Below, piece after piece: positions 60,437 to 64,000 of a stretch of 64,000 nucleotides of DNA. Numbering within the stretch: position 1 is the stretch's first letter; each line of letters begins with the position of its first letter. Origin of the DNA: CAYQQQ01 sp964420125. Lineage in GTDB: Bacteria > Actinomycetota > Acidimicrobiia > Acidimicrobiales > Microtrichaceae. Where the stretch lies: positions 1 through 64,000 of the forward strand of contig CAYQQQ010000005.1 in the NCBI GenBank assembly GCA_964420125.1. The letters are read 5' to 3'. A model generated the notes under the pieces. It was not told where the DNA came from. It saw nothing but the letters and a program-made list of their open reading frames with translations, and ran no database searches. The translations under genes and the position numbers were made by a program.

Positions 60437-61945
60437 GTGAGGATCGTGTCGTTGCGCGCGCCGCTCGGCGGGGCCGCCCCCACCGAGCTGCATCCCCGGC
60501 TGACCGTCCTGCAGGGCACCACCACCTCTGACCGTCTGGCGCTGCAGTCGGTGTTCCGCGGCCTGGTGGGCCAGGACGCCAGCAGGCTGGAGGTCGTGGT
60601 CGAGGTCAACGGCGTGACCGTCGTGCTCGACGGGGCCTTCGCCGACACCTTCGCCACCCGCGACGCCATCGATCCCGTCGTGGTCCTCGGCGATCCGGCG
60701 CCGGCTGGTCCCCAGCTCCAGGAGGAGACACGCCTCGACCCGCTGCGGGCCGAGCAGCGCACGCTCGCGGGGGAGCTGGACGTGATCGATCGCGAGATGG
60801 CGTCGGCACCGAGCTGGGAGCCGCTGGTGGGCCTGTTGGAGGAGTCGCTCTCGGCCCGGGCCGACAGCGGCGCCGAGGTGCTGGAGCTGGCCGAGCGACT
60901 GGAGCAGCTGGCCGAGCCGGTTCCGTCGCACCGGGAGCGCACTGCCGCCCTGGAGCAGCTGCTGGGGGAGTGCCGTCAGGCGATCGACGCCGTGCGGACG
61001 CCCACGCTCGCGCGTCCGGCGGTGGATCCGACGCGCCTGGCGGCGATCGAGCAGGTGCGCGAGGAGATGCTGGCGGCGGCGGCCCACGACCGTCCGGGCC
61101 GACGCCAACGCCAACGTCTGGAGCAGCTGCGGGCCACCGAGGCCCGTCTGCTGGCCGAGCTGGGCCAGCCCAGCTACGTCTCGCTGCTCGCGGCGCTGGC
61201 TGCCACCAGCTCGCAGGGCGGTGGCGATCCGCAACGACGAGCCCGGGAGTCGGTGCTGGTGGAGCTGGAGTCGTTCCTGCTGGAACGGCTGGGGGACAGC
61301 ACCGGCGGTGCCACACGTCAGCGGCTGCTGGCGGAGGCCGCCACCGTCCTGGGCGAGTCCGCGCTCGACCTGGAGGGGCGCGATCCGCGATTGGTGGCCG
61401 CCCGGCTCCGAGTGCTGCCCCGCGGCGACCTGACCGACGCGCTGCGGGTGGCCGCCGCACTCGAGCGCGAGCTGGGCCTGGACACGACCGTGGCGCGCAC
61501 GCCCGAGCAGGTGCTGGAGCTGGCCCGTGCCCACCTCGTGCAGCGCACGCCTCGATGGGAGCTCGGCGGTCGAGCCGATGGCAGCGACCAGATGCAGCGG
61601 CGCCGGCGCGAGCTCGCCTCGCGGCTCGCGGAGGTGTCCGACGCCCTGGCCTCCCGTGAGCGGGCGGCTGCGGTCGATCTGCGCGACGACCCGCCGGCGG
61701 CCGACGGGCTGGACCTGGCGGGTGTGGTGCACGGGGCGCGATCCGTGTCGGTGGTCGGGGCGATGCCGCTGCTGCTGATGGAGTCGCCCCGCCGACTCCT
61801 CGCCGAGGCGACGGCGACCCTGCCAGAGCCCCTGACGGTGGCGGCGATGTCGGCGGTCACCCAGCTCGTGTGGGTCACGGACCGCTCGGAGGTGGCCTCG
61901 GCCGTCACCGGCCTCGGCGACCTCGCCGAGGTGATCAGGGTCTGA
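60437..61945 (+). CDS. SMC/RecN-like protein without recognisable ATPase motifs
   Basis: A 502-residue protein. The beginning (MRIVSLRAPLGG, LHPRLTVLQGTTTSDRLALQ) reads like the first strand and Walker A region of SMC/RecF-type ATPases, but the P-loop Gly-Lys-Ser/Thr is absent. A long Arg/Glu/Leu-rich coiled coil (about 90-400) follows, and the end (AMPLLLMESPRRLLAEATAT, VTQLVWVTDRSEVASAV) looks like a degenerate Walker B plus following strand. So it may be a pseudo-ATPase scaffold. GTG 60437 has GGGGAC upstream. No family recognised; the relation to SMC is inference. Confidence 0.65.
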   Translation: MRIVSLRAPLGGAAPTELHPRLTVLQGTTTSDRLALQSVFRGLVGQDASRLEVVVEVNGVTVVLDGAFADTFATRDAIDPVVVLGDPAPAGPQLQEETRLDPLRAEQRTLAGELDVIDREMASAPSWEPLVGLLEESLSARADSGAEVLELAERLEQLAEPVPSHRERTAALEQLLGECRQAIDAVRTPTLARPAVDPTRLAAIEQVREEMLAAAAHDRPGRRQRQRLEQLRATEARLLAELGQPSYVSLLAALAATSSQGGGDPQRRARESVLVELESFLLERLGDSTGGATRQRLLAEAATVLGESALDLEGRDPRLVAARLRVLPRGDLTDALRVAAALERELGLDTTVARTPEQVLELARAHLVQRTPRWELGGRADGSDQMQRRRRELASRLAEVSDALASRERAAAVDLRDDPPAADGLDLAGVVHGARSVSVVGAMPLLLMESPRRLLAEATATLPEPLTVAAMSAVTQLVWVTDRSEVASAVTGLGDLAEVIRV

Positions 61946-61975
61946 TCCCCCGTCCCCCGTGCTAGACCACGGCGC

Positions 61976-62983
61976 GTGACCGGTTCCCTCCTTCCCCCCT
62001 CCGCCGCCGCCACGTCGGTCGTCGGCGTGGACGTGGGGGGCACCAAGGTGCTGGGCGCGCTGGTCAGGCTCGGAGGCGACGCCCCGGGCGAGGTGCTGCG
62101 CTCGATGCAGCTCCCCTCCGACGCCAAGGGGTCGGACGTGGTGGACCAGGTCGTGGCCGTCGCCAGGTCGCTCGTGGCCGATGCCGGCGAGGACGCGCCG
62201 GTGGCGGTGGGAGCGGGGCTGGCCGGGCTCGTCGACCTCCACGGGGTGGTGCGTCGCTCGCCCAACGCGCCGGGCCTCGAGGGCGTCGACGTCGCCGGTC
62301 GGATCCGGGCGGCCACCGGCCTGCCGACGGTCATCGACAACGACGCCAACTGCGTCGCCCGCACCGCGCTCGCCCTGCGGGTGCCACGGGTGCGGCACCT
62401 GGTCGCCGTCACGCTGGGCACCGGGATCGGCGGCGGTCTGGTGGTGGACGGCGCCCTCGTGCGGGGTGCCCGGGGCTTCGCCGGGGAGCCCGGCCACATG
62501 GTGGTGGATCCGCACGGACCGATCTGCCCGTGCGGCCAGCGTGGCTGCTGGGAGCGCTACGCCTCCGGGTCGAGCCTGGAGGACCTGGCTCGCCGGGCGG
62601 TCGCATCCGGGAGGGGTTCGGGGTTGGCGGGCCCCGACGGCGCGCTCGACGGTGCCAGGGTGACCGAGGCTGCGTCGCTGGGCGTGCCGGCCGCCCTGGC
62701 GGTGATGGACGAGCTCGCGGCGTGGATCGCCCTCGGACTTGCCAACCTGATCGGCCTGCTCGATCCCGAGCTGGTGGTGCTGGGCGGGGGGATCACCGAC
62801 GCGGGCGACGTGTTGATGGAGCCGGTGCGCGCCGCGCTGGGCGCGCACCCGATGGTCGGGGCTCGGCAGGTGCCCGTGGAGGTGGCGCCCGGCGGGCCTC
62901 TGGCCGGCGCCGTGGGAGCGGCGCTGGCGGCGGCGGAGCGGTACGGGACAACCGTGTGGGGTGCCGCCGCGCCGGGCGGTTAG
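61976..62983 (+). CDS. ROK-family sugar kinase (glucokinase-like)
   Basis: A 335-residue sugar kinase. Phosphate-binding GVDVGGTKVLGA near residue 17, catalytic Asp in VIDNDANCVA, LGTGIGGGLVV, and the ROK zinc signature CPCGQRGCWE near 182. Polyphosphate/ATP glucokinases of actinobacteria have this form; other ROK members act on N-acetylglucosamine or mannose. GTG 61976 has TAGACC seven bases upstream, so it may be leaderless. It is 9 bp before the aminotransferase gene. Confidence 0.9.
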   Translation: MTGSLLPPSAAATSVVGVDVGGTKVLGALVRLGGDAPGEVLRSMQLPSDAKGSDVVDQVVAVARSLVADAGEDAPVAVGAGLAGLVDLHGVVRRSPNAPGLEGVDVAGRIRAATGLPTVIDNDANCVARTALALRVPRVRHLVAVTLGTGIGGGLVVDGALVRGARGFAGEPGHMVVDPHGPICPCGQRGCWERYASGSSLEDLARRAVASGRGSGLAGPDGALDGARVTEAASLGVPAALAVMDELAAWIALGLANLIGLLDPELVVLGGGITDAGDVLMEPVRAALGAHPMVGARQVPVEVAPGGPLAGAVGAALAAAERYGTTVWGAAAPGG

Positions 62984-62986
62984 CGT
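62981..62986 (+). promoter_or_regulatory. -10 box of the aminotransferase gene
   Basis: TAGCGT ends six bases before ATG 62993 and overlaps the ROK gene stop; the same hexamer serves the COG1579 gene. Confidence 0.45.
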
Positions 62987-62992
62987 TCAGGG

Positions 62993-64000
62993 ATGGAGTT
63001 CCGCCGGATCACGTCCCTGCCGCCCTACGTCTTCACCATCATCGACGGGCTCAAGGTGGAGGCGCGTCGTGCCGGGATGGACATCATCGACCTCGGCTTC
63101 GGCAACCCCGACCTCCCCTCGCCGGAGGTGGCGGTGGAGAAGCTCTGCGAGGCTGCGAGCAACTCCCGCAACCACCGCTACTCGGCGTCCCGGGGGATCC
63201 CCAAGCTCCGCGAGGCGGTCGCGGGGTACTACCAGCGGCGCTTCGGCGTGGAGCTCGACCCCGAGACCGAGGTGATCAACACCATCGGCGCCAAGGAGGG
63301 CTTCAGCCACCTCATGTGGACCCTGCTGCAGCCCCACGACGCGGCGCTGGTGCCGGCGCCCAGCTACCCGATCCACATCTTCGGGCCCCTGTTCGCCGGC
63401 GCCAACGTGCGCGAGATCCCCCTGGGCACCGGCGAGGAGTTCTTCGACAACATGCTGCGAGCCTGGGAGTACAGCCACCCCAAGCCCCGGGTGATCGTGC
63501 TGTCCTTCCCCCACAACCCCACCACGACCTGCGTGGACCTCACCTTCATGCAGCGGGTCGTCGACTTCGCCCGCGAGAAGGAGGTGGTGCTCGTGCACGA
63601 CAACGCCTACGCGGACCTGGGCTTCGACGGCTACCGCCCACCGTCGATCCTGCAGGCCGAGGGCGCCAAGGACGTGGCTGTCGAGCTCTACTCCATGACG
63701 AAGTCCTTCTCGATGGCCGGCTGGCGGGTGGCGTTCATGGTGGGCAACCGCGAGGTCGTGGGGGCGCTCGCCAAGTTGAAGTCCTACCTCGACTACGGAA
63801 CCTTCCAGCCGATCCAGATCGCCGCCACGGTCACCCTCAACGAGGCCCAGGACTTCCCCGAGGAGGTGAACCTGGTCTACCAGGGTCGCCGCGACGCCCT
63901 GATCTCGGGGCTGCACCGGATCGGGTGGGACGTCGAGCCGCCGAAGGGGACCATGTTCACCTGGGCCAGGATCCCGGAGCCCTACCTCGAGATGGGCTCG
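62993..64000 (+). CDS. AlaC-like alanine/glutamate-pyruvate aminotransferase (cut by window end)
   Basis: The first 336 residues of a class I/II PLP aminotransferase; it continues past the window. The N-terminus FRRITSLPPYVFTIIDGLKV, RYSASRGIPKLREAVAGYY, APSYPIHIFGPLFAG, PHNPTTTCVDL, HDNAYADLGFDGY and the PLP-lysine motif YSMTKSFSMAGWR follow E. coli AlaC almost residue for residue. AlaC makes alanine from pyruvate and glutamate. Start ATG 62993 follows a TAGCGT box by six bases with no ribosome site. It is cotranscribed or closely spaced with the ROK kinase. Confidence 0.9.
   Translation, partial: MEFRRITSLPPYVFTIIDGLKVEARRAGMDIIDLGFGNPDLPSPEVAVEKLCEAASNSRNHRYSASRGIPKLREAVAGYYQRRFGVELDPETEVINTIGAKEGFSHLMWTLLQPHDAALVPAPSYPIHIFGPLFAGANVREIPLGTGEEFFDNMLRAWEYSHPKPRVIVLSFPHNPTTTCVDLTFMQRVVDFAREKEVVLVHDNAYADLGFDGYRPPSILQAEGAKDVAVELYSMTKSFSMAGWRVAFMVGNREVVGALAKLKSYLDYGTFQPIQIAATVTLNEAQDFPEEVNLVYQGRRDALISGLHRIGWDVEPPKGTMFTWARIPEPYLEMGS

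Overview
The window is a single chromosomal stretch of very GC-rich, gene-dense DNA whose lineage-specific families point to Actinomycetota: a WhiB regulator, an actinobacterial-type LexA box, a DUF222/HNH nuclease, a DinB-type (possibly mycothiol-dependent) protein, a LAL-type LuxR regulator and an eukaryote-like IleRS. Many genes appear leaderless, with a TANNNT-like -10 box 6 to 9 bases before the start codon. The mix resembles Acidimicrobiia more than Streptomyces or Mycobacterium, but that class assignment is inference. I saw no insertion sequence, prophage, CRISPR array, rRNA or tRNA. The one structural RNA gene is rnpB (RNase P RNA), delimited by an exact 15-bp P1 pairing.

Layout. 0-5.4 kb: ileS, a DMT transporter, a bidirectional terminator, a zinc-ribbon miniprotein and a NUDIX hydrolase. 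5.5-12.3 kb: lipoproteins (LpqC-like esterase, a large unknown protein, a RidA-domain protein) and a LAL regulator. 12.5-19.3 kb: a penicillin-acylase-family lipoprotein, a class A penicillin-binding protein, a COG1579 coiled-coil zinc-ribbon protein, a membrane protein and a histidine phosphatase. 19.4-23.7 kb: a phosphonatase-like HAD enzyme coupled to an FAD amine oxidase, a propeller lipoprotein, a GNAT and an MBL hydrolase. 23.8-29.7 kb: an FG-GAP/CBM lipoprotein, an NTF2-like protein, a ParD-like/zeta toxin-antitoxin pair, a DUF1214 protein and an SDR. 29.8-39.3 kb: an HTH/NB-ARC regulator with a palindromic operator, membrane proteins, a 14-repeat RCC1 lipoprotein, a nucleotide cyclase, an aldo/keto reductase, VapBC and a DinB protein. 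39.4-44.1 kb: rnpB, a G-rich repeat, an FGGY kinase, and a DEAD helicase fused to a cold-shock domain. 44.2-49.0 kb: an SOS-box-controlled HNH protein, an alkyl-DHAP-synthase-like oxidase and glpD. 49.1-52.2 kb: a PerR-like Fur regulator, rubrerythrin, an Fe-S oxidoreductase and DUF3501. 52.2-64 kb: whiB-trpD, an SOS-box-controlled DEDD/GIY-YIG nuclease, a NYN protein, QueG, an ArsA ATPase, a degenerate SMC-like protein, a ROK kinase and an AlaC-like aminotransferase cut by the window end.

Main themes. (1) Two LexA boxes sit on or next to leaderless promoters of two nuclease genes about 11 kb apart, suggesting a local DNA-damage response. (2) A compact oxidative-stress module (PerR-like Fur, rubrerythrin, HdrD/GlpC-like protein, DUF3501) forms one unidirectional cluster. 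(3) Glycerol/ether-type chemistry (FGGY kinase, alkyl-DHAP-synthase-like protein, GlpD) is concentrated between 40 and 49 kb. (4) At least six predicted secreted lipoproteins carry repeat or propeller folds. The most unusual signals are the SOS/leaderless architecture, a 72-bp palindromic element in two copies, a RidA domain behind a lipoprotein signal with a strong internal start, and the SMC-like protein lacking recognisable ATPase motifs.
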